Shown here: positions 1-13,858 of the stretch, piece by piece
Numbering within the stretch: the first letter of the stretch is position 1
How the letters are laid out: the number at the start of each line of letters is the position of its first letter
DNA from: Azadirachta indica
Lineage: Eukaryota > Streptophyta > Magnoliopsida > Sapindales > Meliaceae
Direction: 5' to 3'
DNA length: 64,000 nt
Assembly (NCBI GenBank): GCA_022749755.1
Contig: CM040441.1
Span: forward strand, 19,717,475-19,781,474
Translations under genes and position numbers: made by a program
Notes under the pieces: generated by a model
The model's input: only the letters and a program-made list of their open reading frames with translations
Told to the model about the DNA's origin: nothing
Databases searched by the model: none

Positions 1-2348
1 TTTGTTTGAAGATTGCAAATCTCTTATGGATTTTGCTCGTTTCCAGTCTTCTAACCATACCACAACCTATGTTTTGATCTTTTGTTGTCTGTCGTTATGG
101 TTCCTCTATGGAGCACTGTTGTCAATATCCATCAAGATGGATCTCTTCACGTCCACTTTCAGGATGATTGTTCTTTATATAATTTTTCTTTTTTTTTCCA
201 TTTTCTATGCTTGAAATGAACAAAATACCCTTTCAATCCGAAAGTTGTGACGATGATCAGTGTTTAGTTAAGTGCATCAGTGATGGTGAATTAGGCTTTG
301 GCAAAAATTCGAGTTTGGGTCGGGCTTATAATAACCCTGACTCGGATTCTGATAAATTGCATCCATATCTAGTTTGGTCCGGGTTCACATTTGATCTTAT
401 TCAAAGTCTGATTGGATCAGGTGGGCCTTACGTAGCATTGCTAAAAATTTGAGTTTCACTTGTACCTTTTAAAAGCCTGGTCCAGACTTAAGATAAATTT
501 GTTAAAAATTCAATCCAAGTTTTATATTTTCGAGTCGACTTTGGACCTAACCAAGACAAACTAGAATTTAACTTTGGGCTCAAACGAGTCTAGATTTAAC
601 TTGAGACCTAATCTCTATCTTTATATAAAAGTTCTGGCCAAGCTGGAGTTGTATTTAGGGTCGGGGTAGGCCTGAACTTTTCTGCAACAAAATTAATAAT
701 TGTCAATTATTGTCCAACTGTTGCATATGAAAAAAATTTGAAGAGTATTTCTAAATTGAGATGTCATGATCGTTTTTTTTATAAGAAAGATGTTATGACT
801 TTGAAATTACAGTTACAATATAATGAGACTATTAGATATCAAATATTAATAAAAAAAGAGGATAAGCTTGATTGAGAGTTGTTTTATAAAAAAAAATTTA
901 TAACTTTTCCTTCAAAATTGAATGGAAGTTACTTTGAAAATATAGTTTGAAAGAAAAATTATAATTAGTGTTTAATAATACAAAATTTTAATTATACTAA
1001 CTTATCTTACTAATTTTTAACATGTAATATTCATTTTACTATGACCTCAACGTCAACATAACATTGTTAGGTATTGTTTCTTACTCAAGATTGTTGTTGG
1101 TGTTGCCAATTAGGCTTTTATAGAAAAATGAATTGTCTTGCTGCTTGTGTTAATTGTTTATAGATAAAACAAAACATACAATACGCAGTTTGTGTGTGAC
1201 TGAAAAGGAGCGTATGAAAAGATCATTAAAAAATTAAATAATAAAATTGTTTGCCAAATATTTTTATAAAAATAATTTACTGAACTTTCAAATTTTTATA
1301 TCAATAAAAATTAAAAATATGAAATAAAGACGTTTGTTTTCTTTTTTCTTTTTTTACTTAATTACCTTAATTTTGCTATATTAAATAATTAAATAATTTA
1401 TTTTTTGAAAAAAAAGTCAATCTTCGTATATTTTTCTGTTAAACAAAAAATTAATTTTTCACTTTACTGTTTTGCTTAATTAAAAAATTCAAATAATCTA
1501 ATTAAATTTCTTTTCATAAATATTTATTATTACCTAATTAGTTTATTTACATACAAATAAAAATTAATTTATTTTACAAACAAAAAAAAAATACTAATTT
1601 TTAAATTTTTTTATTTGAAAAAACCATACCAAACAATTTAATACTTATGTTTCCAACAAAAGTAAACATGTCATTAAGAATCTATTCACATACAAAGCAC
1701 TACCTCACTGTCTTATATTTTTGTCTTTGACATATCTCTTTTTAAATATTTTCTCAAATACATTTTTTTTGTTATATTTTTCCAACATACTATTTTGAAA
1801 TTAAACATATTTTAAATTTTAAAATATTACTTTTTATTTATAAAAATTAATTTAGAAACATCTTTTAAAACATAATTAAACGAAATACAAGACACTAATT
1901 AGAACTGGTATGTAGATTTCAAGAGACTATTTTGAAAAGCATACTCGAGAAAATCAGGCTATGCCCCAGACAGACCTGGCTTTCAAGAAAGAATAACAAA
2001 ATTGCTATGCTACAAGGAGATTAGCAGACCACCATGAATAGTCAGCCATTCAAAATGTCATCTGCTTCCCTACCAAAGGGAATTTTTACAAATTGTTATC
2101 AATCAAGGAAAACTGAGTTGCACAGTGAACAAACTATTTGTGTCTGAAGATTCTTCTACAAGGGAACAACATGCATAATGTAGTTTTATGTATCTATTTC
2201 ATCAATGAGTCCACTCAATATTCTTCTCCGTATAACAAGCATTTCACACAATTTGTTGCAGAAAAGTTGTTTACATTAAAAATGGGAATGAAAAGAAAAA
2301 ATCGGATGACTAGGGGTTTCTAGCTTTTCAATGATTCAAGAAATCTAC
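1..2348. other. AT-rich intergenic DNA downstream of the MetRS gene
   Basis: No gene is supported here. Most of the stretch is very AT-rich with long A and T runs. The exception is about 290-680, which is richer in GGGTC/GGGCT-type words and contains a GGCAAAAATTCGAGTTT motif that recurs in similar form near 55234; this looks like the end of a decayed DNA transposon. The short open frames in the first 450 bases have no recognisable protein content. Confidence 0.5.
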
Positions 2349-5300
2349 CTATCTTATTGACCCGCTTTGAATGGAGGAAACAGTGCAAACACCGGCAGAT
2401 GTAGTCAACGGAACATCTTTATAACAAGCCACAAGTTCTGTATCTGTGTGCAGATCCACTTGTACTGTCTCCCAGACCTTCTTCTTAGGGTTTAAGACAT
2501 CATCAGGCTCGCCTTCAAACCCAGGAAACGTGACCCTCTCGCCAATTTTAGCAGCTTTTGGTGGCTCAACCAATTCAACCTGGAAGCCCAACAGCAGTCA
2601 CAGTAAGTGATCAGCAGCAACATGTTAACCGAATGTATCCATACCAAATACACCCCAGTAAAGTATAATAGTCCACAACTAAATGTGAAAACGTTAACCA
2701 AACCGTCCCATAGTCTTAAAAAAAATTATGCAAATTGACATAAAATCAGGCTTAGATGGCATGCTCGTCGTTCATCATTAGTTAAGATGCAAATGTATTA
2801 AACTAAAAATATGTTCAATTTGAGATCAAAGAAAAAAGAAAGAAATTAAGTATTTAATTAGAAAGAAACGAAGTAATTAATTATTATCCATAATGCTTTC
2901 GGGTCATTTAGGGGAGTAATCACAGGACAACTGCTCTCCAAAGACCAAGGTTGTCATCATAAGAAGTGTCTTGACACAACGCATCCTGTTTTCACTTACT
3001 TTGGTGTGATCACTGTTTGAAGCAGCTAGAACCATTGCATGTGATTTGATCCCGCGCATTGCTGCTGGTTTTAGATTGCAAAGAACACAGACCATTCTCT
3101 CCTGCCGAAGGATCATCACAGGGAATAAAGTAGTGAGTCAAACTTTCCACACGTCAACTAGGAATAAGTAGTGTGTCAAATTTCTAATCATCAAGAACAT
3201 GTGTGATACCCGAACCCTGAACATAAAAATATGGTGCAACAATAATCAGCAAGAGCATGGAACAAAAACCTGCATTTCTTCAAGAGGTATATACTTGACA
3301 AGGCCACTAACAACCGTCCGAGGCCGGCCTTCACCCACATCAATTTCTTCCACGTATAAAGAATCAGCATCAGGGTGCTTCTGAGCTTTTGTAATTTTTC
3401 CCACACGGATATCAAGTCTTGAAATGGAGATTTTTTGTTCGGCAGCAGTTATTGATTTTGCTGCAGCGGCAGATTTTGATGGCCGTTGCTTCTTTCCACT
3501 GCCATCTGTCACAAACAATAAATACTATATATAAACAAGTAATAAGAAATAAAACTGATAATAGACTATTCCCTTCATCTATAACAAGCAAGAGCAGTGA
3601 AAAATGAGTGTATTTCTCCATTGTGTACCATTGATTCCGTTTCTTATATGTGAGCATCTTGTGCAATTTTTAAGACCCAGTGCCATTTAGTTTTCCGAAG
3701 TTATATGTAGCTTAGTAATTAGCATGCTGCTCCATCATAAGAGTGGCCGCTGGTGTCTCCAACTCCTATCTTTATCTCTTCCCCACGCTTTTATTTCCAC
3801 TATTTTCCCTCTTCTATGATTCTAGCAGCTATTGGAAAGATTCAGCACCTTCAGAATGGATATTGGTCCATCCCTTGATAAACTCCTCACCAAAAGTTAT
3901 TCCTTGTGAGACCAGTCCCTCTATCTTAGAGATGACCTGGTCTTACTATGCTTATTGTGCCTTCCTAAAAATAATTTTCAGTACTTTTTCTTCCATGAAC
4001 AAATTTTACTAATTTAGCAAGATTCAACTTCTAGTTGATTTCTTTTGTTGAAAAAGCAGTATACTTGTCAGTTTACTTTGAAGCTCCACCTTTATAAAGC
4101 AAGTACAGTCATTTAGTATCTCCAGGGCTGCATCTGATTAGCACGTGGTGCCTAAATGTTCTCTGAAGCAAGTATGTCAGGAATCATGAAAAATAAGTGG
4201 AGAAACAAGTGAAAAACCACTTCCCTAATTTAAGAGTTGATTGGAAGGGATTATGAAGGTTCAACTTTTCTTCTGATTCTACTAAAACTCTGGTCATCCA
4301 GACATGGAGAGAATCAGGGGAAAGAGAACTACATACTTTAGCTGTAACCTAAAGTTTCCTTATGCTAACCACCACACCTCAAATACCAAACGAAGCCTTA
4401 ACCTGTTGTTCCAAAGCCATATTCGTCCACTCATCAATTAAGTTGACAGCGAAAACAGTCTTCTCAGACAATATTCTTTTTCTTGGGCTTATATGTTGTT
4501 TGTTGTCATCTTTATGTACTGTGTAAGGCAACTCCATGCTTGAGGAACAACATTGTGTTAAGCTCTAGAAGTGATAACCAATTTATGTTCCCAAAACACC
4601 TCCAAGATTATTCATCAAATTCTTTATTTATGAATTATGGATGACAACAGCAACTAGGAATTCACACACAAATAATAACAGAGTGGATGTAAAACAATTA
4701 AGATAGAAGACTGATCTCATGTCAGGATCGGTATGTCTGTAATTACCAAGCAATTGATGTTTATTTTCCACAACATGACACTAAACTCATCCGATAAACA
4801 GTAATTTAAGCAGCAAATTTTACAAGTAATAATAAATGAATTTCAAACATTGGGGGGAAAAAATCTAACCCGAAACTTTTGTTTTCTTCAGTTGATCAGC
4901 AATTTTGGCAGCTTCTGCTTCTGCCTTAATAATCCTATCAGCTTGGCTTCCAGCAAACTTATTCCTGAAGAACTCTACTTCTTCATCTTTCTGGACATCA
5001 GGTAGTTTCATTAAAAGAGTACAAGAAAGAAAAGCAACAATCATGCCGGACTTACACTTCCTCCCCAAAAACATAAATAAATAAATAAAAAGAACATAAA
5101 TTTAGAAGACGAATGTTATGACAGTAATACCAGTTCCTTGAATAATGGCACTGGTGTCCCAATCTTATGACCTGCAGGGATTATTTCCCAAGGTCTTCTG
5201 GCCCTATCGATATCTCCTTTTTCATCACAAAGTGAAACTTGTGTTTCAGGTTGCAAATTAAGCTGCTTAAATACCTTTAAGTGCCACCAAAGAAACAAAT

Positions 5301-8300
5301 ATTTCTCAGCTCAAGATAACAGTTCACATATACAATAATATAACACAGATCTGGCAAATTAAATTACCTCAATAGAAAAGGATGGCATAAAAGGTTCTAA
5401 CAAACATGCAAGAAGATGCACTAGACCCACTGATGTTTTCATAACAATCGAACAAGAAGGTTGGTCTTCCTTGTAAAGCTTCCAGAATTGGCTTTCCTAA
5501 ATTGCAATCATATTAAAAATGCAACATATAGCGAATAGCATATCAGTACTACAACCATATAATAGAACAGATCAATTGTAGCACACACAATCCAGACTTA
5601 CTTGCAAATATGCATTCCCTTCGCTTGATATGCTCATTGCGATTTTTAGGCCTTGCTTTAGTTTAACCTGCACAAAGTTGCATGTAGGTGTTTCATACAA
5701 ATACCAAAGAATTGGGATAGAGTGATTCTAGTCATTACACAAGAGTGGAGTAAATCATTAGCCACCTTTTCCATGGCTTCTACATATTGCTCCACATATT
5801 TACCAACTTTTTCAGCCAAGGTCGTGGTCAATAGATGAGACTCCGCCCCATTAGCATCCGGAATGATGGAACCATATCCTTGACCTTTAGACACAAAACC
5901 AATTTATAAAACATTTAGCAACATCAGTTAAACCCATAAAAGTTACTAAGAAACTCATGGATTAAATACCAAAATATACAAGTGTCTACCAAAGGTATCA
6001 ATATAGTAATAATAAACCATCCTTAACTCCAAAAGGTAGACATCAAATTTTCCAAAAAGATGCATGTTCTTACAAACAAATTAAGATAAAATGTACACCA
6101 AAGTAGGCTAAACTATGCACGAAAACCATTTCTAAAATAATTTATCCCATAACAGTCAAAGCATTACCGCTGAACCAAAAAGTATGCTAAATTCATAATT
6201 GCAAGAGAATAAAGGAACACAAAGAGGGAACAGAGAAGGCAACATGGCCACCACTCAAACCCCAAAAGCCTATTACAAACAATAATAAAGCACAATATGT
6301 CCCCCACTTAGAGAATAGTCTTCTGGAAGAAATCAATAGAAAATTGAGCCAACTTAACAGCCTATATTGTCAGAAACGAAAAGGCTTAATAAAAGCAGTT
6401 GACTAACCTGGAGGTTTAGCTACGAAACTCAAAACTCGATTGATGAAGTTGCCCAAATTATTTAGCAACTCACTATTCAATTTTGCTTGCAAGTCAGCCC
6501 AAGTAAATAATGTGTCAGACACCTAATTACATACACAAAAGACATTGTAATTTGGCAATAATTAGTACACAAATGCAGTAAATATAACCTAGTTAAAGAA
6601 AGAATCATTGTGGATGTTTTAACAACAGTGTTACCTCAGGCCGATTAGTTAGCAAATAATATCTCCATACTTCTACAGGAATATTTGTATCTTTTGCATC
6701 ATTACCAAAAACTCCTACACCTTTGCTTTTGGAAAACTTTCCTGCAAAAACAATAGTTAATATATTCAAAACCAAAACATCATAGTTTGGAAGTTCATTA
6801 TCTATCAAACATTAATGCAATCTAACAATGAGTAAACCAAAAGCAGAAAGTTAACTAACCAGTTTCATAATTTAAGTATTCAGTGACACTAATAGTCTTC
6901 ATCAAAGTCCAGTTTTCACCAGTTCCCAGAAGTGTAGATGGAAACATCACCTGAAATATGGACAAAAGCACTTCAACAGTCACACAAAATTAATCTCTAG
7001 AATCCACATTACTGACAAATAAAAATTTGCATGGTTCACTAATGCAATATATTAATCAAAAGAAAGAACATAGTTACATATATTTTTGACTTGAGTGATT
7101 GATGCAGGATGAAACTAGAATTTAATTAGTTTAAGAAATTTTTTTATTTTATTAATTTAGGTTGTTGTATTTCATATATTATTTAAATCTTAGTTTTCTT
7201 ATTCAGTTACGAATTCTTCTCCTTATTTGAGCTAGCTTACAAAAATAGGCTTTCTATGCTATAAATAGGGAAATTACGTTACTCTTTAGTTATATTTTGA
7301 TCAATAAAAATTCTATTGCCCATAGGGAATTTCCGAAACTTCGGTTTCCATTTATTTTTTGCATTCCCAACACACAAAATAGAATACAAACAGAAACCTT
7401 AAAAGGAAAACTGCAAGCCAAATTAGAAGAATTTCAGAACCCTCAAGCAAGAAATAAATGTGGTGCTTACTTAAGCGAATGAGTTTGAGCATAAAACTTC
7501 AACAAAATAAAACAAAAGTATTGAGCAAAGCATGCACCTGTCCTAACTTTCAATGCAATTTCGATACACCACTTACAGTGTGAAATGGCACATTGTCCTT
7601 TCCCATAAACTGATACAGCTCCACATTTTGAGGATTCTTCCACCACTTCTCCCAATCATTAGTGTAGCATGAGGTGATTGAGACATATCCAATGGGAGCA
7701 TCAAACCAGACATAGAAAACCTATCATCAAATTACATATATCCAATAATCAATCTCCTTAAGATGTTGGAAGAGTAGTAAACAGAAAAAGGAAAAGATGC
7801 ATAATACAGTGAAGATACAAAATCCATAAGCAAAATTAAAAAACAGTTATGTTATGGAATAGCAACAGGAACAATATATATTAAAAACCTTATTTTACCT
7901 TCTCCTTAAACCTTTCATGCGGAACTGGAACCCCCCACTTAAGGTCCCTAGTAATGCATCGGACTTTCAGCCCTTCTTTAAGCCACGCATGTGTTGCCTG
8001 AATAGCATTTTGACTCCAAGATCCGGCCACTGACATCTCGTTGATATACTCTTCCAATTTATCCTTCAGAGCAGGAAGATCAAGAAACAAGTGATTTGTG
8101 TCACGAATGTGAGGAGTGTTCTTACAGACCTGTTCACATATTAGGTGTCAACAATCATATAAACAAAGTATCAAAGGTTAACCACACTCCAAGATTCTCT
8201 TGCAATAAGTAAAAACATGGGAGCACACAAGTTTTCAATTAATTAATTATACCTTTTATTGTGCTTGAAGGTAAAAGTTAAATTGAGGACCACAACAAAC

Positions 8301-9856
8301 TCTCAGCAGAAAATAGAACCCAGAATCAGAACTCAATTTCAATCCAAAAATTATTGCACAAGATTTGACAACCTAGAACTTGAATAATCATGAATGATCC
8401 TTTTTCCTAGAAGGATCATCAATGATACATAAGAAAAAGTTTGGTAGGCAGAGGATGAGAAGTTGTAATTTCAGAATTCACAGCAGATTGCTTTTAAGCT
8501 TCTTAGCATCATCTCTGGTTACACAACAAATTTTAGTAGCAAACCATCCCTGCAATAGCCGCGAAGTGCCACTGCATTGTAGAATAACTGGTAATTTTTC
8601 CAACTGTGCAAGAGACATGGTTACTTTTTTAACTTACATGAAGAAAGAACTAATAATGTACCTTGCATTTAGGATCTTTCAAGTCTGTTGCATTCAAAAG
8701 CTTCCCACATTTTTCACATTGATCCCCTCGAGCAGACTCATAATTACATCCTTCAGTTGGACAAGTACCCTCCACAAATCGGTCAGCTAAGAATCTTTCG
8801 CACGTATCACAGTAAGGCTGAATGAAAAAAGGAATTAGAGTCAAACAAAAGCCTAGCAGAAACAAGAAAAATATTTCAAGGGGGTCAAGGAATCACAACC
8901 ATCAAAACAATGAAACAAAAGCAAGTTCAAGACTACGAAAAAAGCTATACCTGTTGCATAGTGTTCTCCACAAGCCAGTTATTCTCCAACAATTTCTTGA
9001 AAACTGCTTGGCACACTTCAGTCTGCTGTGGGGTTGATGTACGTCCAAAATTATCAAAACTTATGTTGAACCATTCATAGACTTGCTTATGGATCGCGTG
9101 ATATCTACAAAGATGCAGTTTGTACACATATTCAGAAGAATTTCTATTAAAAAGTAATCCAAATCCCTCCAACCCAGTGATTGCAAGATTGAAACCCAGA
9201 CCTCTTCGTGTCCCTTCCAAGAGATGACCAAAAGAGTTTACTACTTAAACTAACACACACACCCACATAAGGGAATTTCACCTATAGATCAGAACAAACT
9301 GGACACTAATTATCAATTGTCACATCATTCAATATCACATTTTTTCAGATAAGCAGTATTAACACTTCAAAATTAGTAATTCATTGAATTATAACCCTCA
9401 TGCATATTCACAAACAAGTGCACTACACAAAAATAAAAAAGAATTTAAAAAAAAATATGATTGAAAGAAAATTTCAATGATTTATTATTATTATTATTAT
9501 TACTTGTCACAAATCTCTTGAGGGCTGCAATTCTCTTCCATGGCCTTTGTCTCAGTAGCCGTTCCATATTCATCAGTTCCACATATATAAATGGTATTGT
9601 ATCCTCGAAGCCGGCAAAAACGAGCAAAGACGTCGGCACTCAACACACCTGCCATAACCAAAACAGCTTCAATCAACACAAAACCCTCGATTTTGAGCTC
9701 GTATTAAACAGAAACAATCGAAGAGAACATACAGCCGATGATGTTGCCGAGGTGAGGGACGTTGTTAACGTAAGGCAAGGCACTGGTGATGAGAATGTTC
9801 CGCTTGCCGGGGATCGGGAGCTTCGGAGCCGTCGGATTCTCTCCGGTGCTTCCCAT
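2349..9856 (-). CDS. MetRS: Methionyl-tRNA synthetase, cytosolic plant type with C-terminal EMAPII-like domain
   Basis: Charges tRNA-Met with methionine in the cytosol. The coding exons, in transcript order on the minus strand, are 9856-9733, 9648-9504, 9104-8951, 8817-8662, 8129-7899, 7720-7577, 6950-6860, 6741-6635, 6522-6408, 5884-5766, 5667-5602, 5496-5368, 5274-5131, 4990-4870, 3505-3270, 3101-3000 and 2579-2349. All introns have GT/AG ends, phases agree throughout, and the sum is 804 codons plus TAG. The class I signature HLGN is at residues 35-38, a paired-cysteine zinc insert follows at about 144-193, and the KMSKS-equivalent is KFSKS at 350-354. The anticodon-binding helical domain fills the middle, a charged linker lies near 580-640, and an OB-fold EMAPII/Trbp111-like tRNA-binding domain covers about 642-804. 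Length is close to the Arabidopsis cytosolic enzyme (about 800 aa). The start is the first ATG, in MGSTGEN. The gene appears intact. Confidence 0.96.
3506..4869 (-). other. Large MetRS intron (after coding exon 14)
   Basis: This 1.36-kb intron separates the charged linker from the C-terminal tRNA-binding domain. It is less AT-rich at about 3720-4350 than the other introns. On the minus strand at about 3835-3950 it holds a coding-like stretch (reading [20 protein letters not shown]) that I cannot assign to a family and that is soon closed by stops. It may be the remains of an inserted sequence. Confidence 0.4.
7100..7372 (+). repeat. Possible solo LTR inside a MetRS intron
   Basis: This block in the 7576-6951 intron starts with TG and ends with CA. 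It contains a TATA-like TATAAATAGGG at about 7260 and an AATAAAA signal about 45 bases later, the order seen in plant LTRs. No target-site duplication is visible, so the assignment rests on layout alone. Confidence 0.3.
9481..9502. repeat. (TTA)n microsatellite touching the exon 2 donor of MetRS
   Basis: About seven TTA units lie on the plus strand. Read on the minus strand, the splice donor GT (9503-9502) of coding exon 2 is the start of the TAA-type run, so the repeat forms the first 20 or so bases of the intron. Confidence 0.85.
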
Positions 9857-10112
9857 TTGGAGCAACAAATGCTGAGCCAACAGTATGGAAATGAGAAAGG
9901 GAGAGGCGTTACGTTTAACACTCAGCAAACCTGGTTGCAGAAGTAGTAATAGGGCAGCGGCGCCAAGGAGGACAGAGTAATTTCTGTACTTCCAAAAATG
10001 CCCTCAATGTTGCGTTACAATTACGATATTACTCGTTGATTTACCTTTTTGTATGTTAAATCGGTTCTTTCCAATGTTAGAACTTGTGTTGGGTGCTAAT
10101 TGCAGTCGTTTA
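9857..10112 (-). promoter_or_regulatory. MetRS 5' leader and proximal promoter region
   Basis: The sequence upstream of the MetRS ATG is clearly more GC-rich up to about 9990 (probable 5' UTR and core promoter) and then falls to AT-rich DNA. No TATA box could be placed with confidence. The reading frame stays open upstream of the ATG, but no in-frame ATG occurs there; the candidate at 9928-9926 is TTG. Confidence 0.4.
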
Positions 10113-10113
10113 G

Positions 10114-10122
10114 ATATATATA

Positions 10123-10153
<31 letters not shown>
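10114..10153. repeat. AT dinucleotide microsatellite
   Basis: A run of AT/TA units about 40 bases long with a single GTG interruption, about 260 bases upstream of the MetRS ATG. Confidence 0.9.
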
Positions 10154-13100
10154 GAGTGTTCACCAAGAAAATCAATGCCCCTTTTATTTTTTTATTTTTT
10201 TTTTATTTTATTTTACTTTTTATAGCAATGCATTTTAGTCCTTATTTTTGAGAAAATAACAAATTGAGATGTAATTTATGCACCTAATGCATATGGCATA
10301 AAAACCATCCACTATCTAAAATAAAACAGTTAATAAATAAATAACACGAATGTAATACGATTAATACTTGTATTAATTCATATTTAATATTTTAATATGT
10401 GAATTCATTTATGACACAATTAAATATTCGAGTAATAATTTAATAGATTTATTTTATATTTTTATATTTTAAAAAGTGTTCAATTCAATCTAAAATAAAA
10501 TTTATTAGAATTTGAATAAATATTATTATAGATATTTTAGCTAAATCTATATAAAATATATATTAAACAAATGATATACTTATAACCTACTTAACCCATT
10601 TAATAATCATGTTAAAAATTTAATTCTTAATACGATTATTAAATGGGTCAAGTTTAGAATTGTATAAAATATATTATACATTTATTTAACACAATATGAA
10701 TGTGATATACTATCTTGAATTGTCACTCGTATTGATACGTTTTGGAAAATAGGGTTAAAACAAAGGGTAAGGATTAAATTATTAAAATTAAGTAAGCTAT
10801 ACCCTAATTTATTATTTTTGCAACTATTGGGGATAAAAATATTATCATCATTTAATTTCAACATTTGCTTTTGAAAAAACAAAAGAATAAAACTTCAATA
10901 CGTTGAAGTCAAATGAGTATTCTCCAAGCAACTTAATTATTTTTCATTAATATTGGACTTGGTTCCATTAAATTGAATGTATCATTACAATTTTTTCTAA
11001 TAAAAGATAACATAAAATTTTAAAATTAAAATTAATTTTAAAATTCAAAACTTGAGAGATATAATAGAAATTTTTAAAAAGAATTGTATGTAGCTATATA
11101 TATTTACTCCAATTAACCTCATTAACATACATTGGAGGGTTTATTTTGCTATTATTGACAACTACATGCGCATACAATTATATCGTATAATTTTCAAACT
11201 TTTGTATAATAATTTTAAATTTTTTGTTATAAATTCTAATATATCGCTCACATGTAAAATATATATATATATATACACCATGAAAATTTAGAGAAATACA
11301 ATAAAAGAGTTTGTGAGATGAATACTATAACTTCGTAGACCAGAATATGCCCTTATTTGACATCATCTAAGCATTATCATATTGATATTTATTTCACTCA
11401 CTTTAGATTATTTTATTACATGTGTGGATGTTAAAAGTATCATTTTAATTTTAAATATACTCTTAATTAAATGTTATTGAATTGGATAAAGCTTTATTTT
11501 ATAACAAGCGTGAATAAAAACTATTATTTCAATTTTAAATATATTCTTAATTAAATGTTATTGAGTTGGACGAAACTATTATGGGTAATATGCAATCTTT
11601 AAGTTTAAATCTTACATTAAGGATCTGTTTGGTGTAACATTTTAAGTAAAAAAATTTTTTAGAGTAAATATTTTTAACAAAAGGTTATTAATTATTGGAG
11701 TGTCACAAACAACTTTAAAAAAATTAGGTAATTACTTTAATAAATATGATTTTAATAGTTTATTTAAAAAAAATAACTGAAATTTTTAAAATAAAAAAAG
11801 TAGTTTAGATAATTCTATTTTTTAAAAGATTAAAAACTTAAATTTTGATCTTCTTTTAATACAAGAAAACAGTTTTTATAATTCTTAAAACCTCTTCTCC
11901 ATTATCAATGGAACGATATTTAAAAATTTGAAAAAAACTTTTAAAATTAAAAAAAATTTGAATAATAAAAAAGTTAAATTAAACTGATAATAAACTAATA
12001 GGAGTTTGATTTATTTACTGTAATGTTAAAAGGATATAAATAAAATTGAGAAAGAAAATTTCATGTTTCACATAGATTGGTATCTTGACTTTTTCCTACT
12101 TAATTTCTTATTTAAATTCCATATTCTACTTACAAATTGTGTCTAAATGAACTAATGATGAAAAGAATTTTTTGTCTACCATAAAGAACATTGTACATAA
12201 AAAAGGGGGGATAATAACATTTTAGTTCTTAAACTTCTTTAAAATGATAAATTAAGCTATAATTTTAATAGAAAATTGAGTCCGTACGATATAAAAATTT
12301 GAATGGATTAATTTCATGCTCATATTGTAAAATATAAAAAAGCACAAAAACATGAATAAATAATTAAAATTTTTATAAAATAATTTAAAGTTAAAAAAAA
12401 AAAAATTCATACCAATAATTATTTAAAAATCAAATTTAGTAATATTATAATATTTTTAATCAATAAAAAGTTCTTTACAAGAATTAATCTAAAACTCATA
12501 TTCATCATGAAATATGACACAACACAAACTTAATAGGTTCATGGGTCATGACAACAAGCCAGCACGAAGTACAAATAATAGACAAACGTTTTATATGTAA
12601 TCGGTAATGATATAACACGATACCTTTGTGAATTAACAAATAACTAGAATCGAGGACCAATTTATTAAAATTATCAAGATATATCCCGATTGTTATTATT
12701 TCGGCAAAGTTTAGGGACCAAAATTTTGTTACCTAAAAGCAAACTTTGAGAGGAATTTAGAATGTAAAATTGAAGCACTTGTGTAGTTGTTCCATCAACT
12801 TGAATAAAGTGGATTCGTGCCTGACGCAAGGATTCTTGTTTGTTGCTTCAACATTTTGATAATATTCTGACACTAGTGGTGCTAGGAATAAAGTGGAAGT
12901 TCTTGCAAAAATAAATAATTACTACTTTGAAGTTATAAATTGTCGCACTAAAATAGTGGGGCTTGGTTTGGTTGTGGGTTAATCTAGGTAGGAAAAAAAA
13001 AACAATTATTCCACAAATTTTTTTTTAATGTTTGATCTTATGTTCGTTTGATTTAGCTTTTTACGTAGTAAAAATGTTTTTTTAATATAAAAATTCTTTT

Positions 13101-13858
13101 TAAATTAAAAAAGTAATTTTTGTTTTGTTAGAAACTCACAATTTGAATTTTTGATAGTAAAATTTTTTATTTTTTTAAAAAAATTTTAAAAAATAAAATT
13201 ATTTAAAATATTTTTATTTTCTTAAAAAAAATATGTTATTTCTTTAAAATAGAGCATTAAAAAAAATTTGTTTATTAAAATAATTATTTTTTTTTTTTTA
13301 AAAATTATTTGTTTTAATCAAATAATTAATAAATTTTTATTAAAAACTCTATTTATAAAAGTTTTACTAGTAAAAGGTGCACTTAAAAAAATTCTACTTG
13401 ACAATTTATGTGAAACAGATCATTCATTTGTTGAGATGAAATTAGGATCTTATTGGAATCCAAATTCTCCCACTTGGGGAATTAGTATTCCTCCCTTATT
13501 AGTGAGGAATTTATATTCCTCTCCTATTTTCATGGTTATTTTTTTAAATTTACCGCTTCTTTAATAATTTAATTAAAATAATTTATTAATTATTAATTAT
13601 AACATACACCGAATGATATTATTATTAAGAAAAAAAAACTCCTAATTTTGTTTTATTATTTATAAGTGAGTTTGTTTTCATCCTATAATATATTATAAAT
13701 ATCGTTTTACTCGAACAACTATCTAAAAAAATTTAAAAAAATTAAAGTTTACTCCACACACTCGAATACATACTTAAATAATCTTTTGTTAGATATTTTT
13801 ATATTATGTATATTAATTTTTTTAAACACTTAGTAAAAATGCTTATCACATGCACCCA
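10154..13858. other. AT-rich intergenic DNA with decayed repeats
   Basis: No gene is supported. Several segments look like eroded transposon ends: tandem-like ACACGA/ATACGA words at about 10340-10740 and 12480-12640, and a GGAATT/AATTCC-rich segment at about 13440-13560 resembling small non-autonomous DNA elements. An imperfect direct duplication is visible at about 11440-11580 (TTTTAATTTTAAATATA followed by CTCTTAATTAAATGTTATTGA, twice). Confidence 0.4.

Noticed and set aside
9857..9928. In-frame N-terminal extension of MetRS (24 residues, hydrophobic) that might be a targeting peptide
   Set aside because: The upstream 'start' at 9928-9926 is TTG, not ATG. The first in-frame ATG is at 9856, and it matches the family's usual N-terminus.
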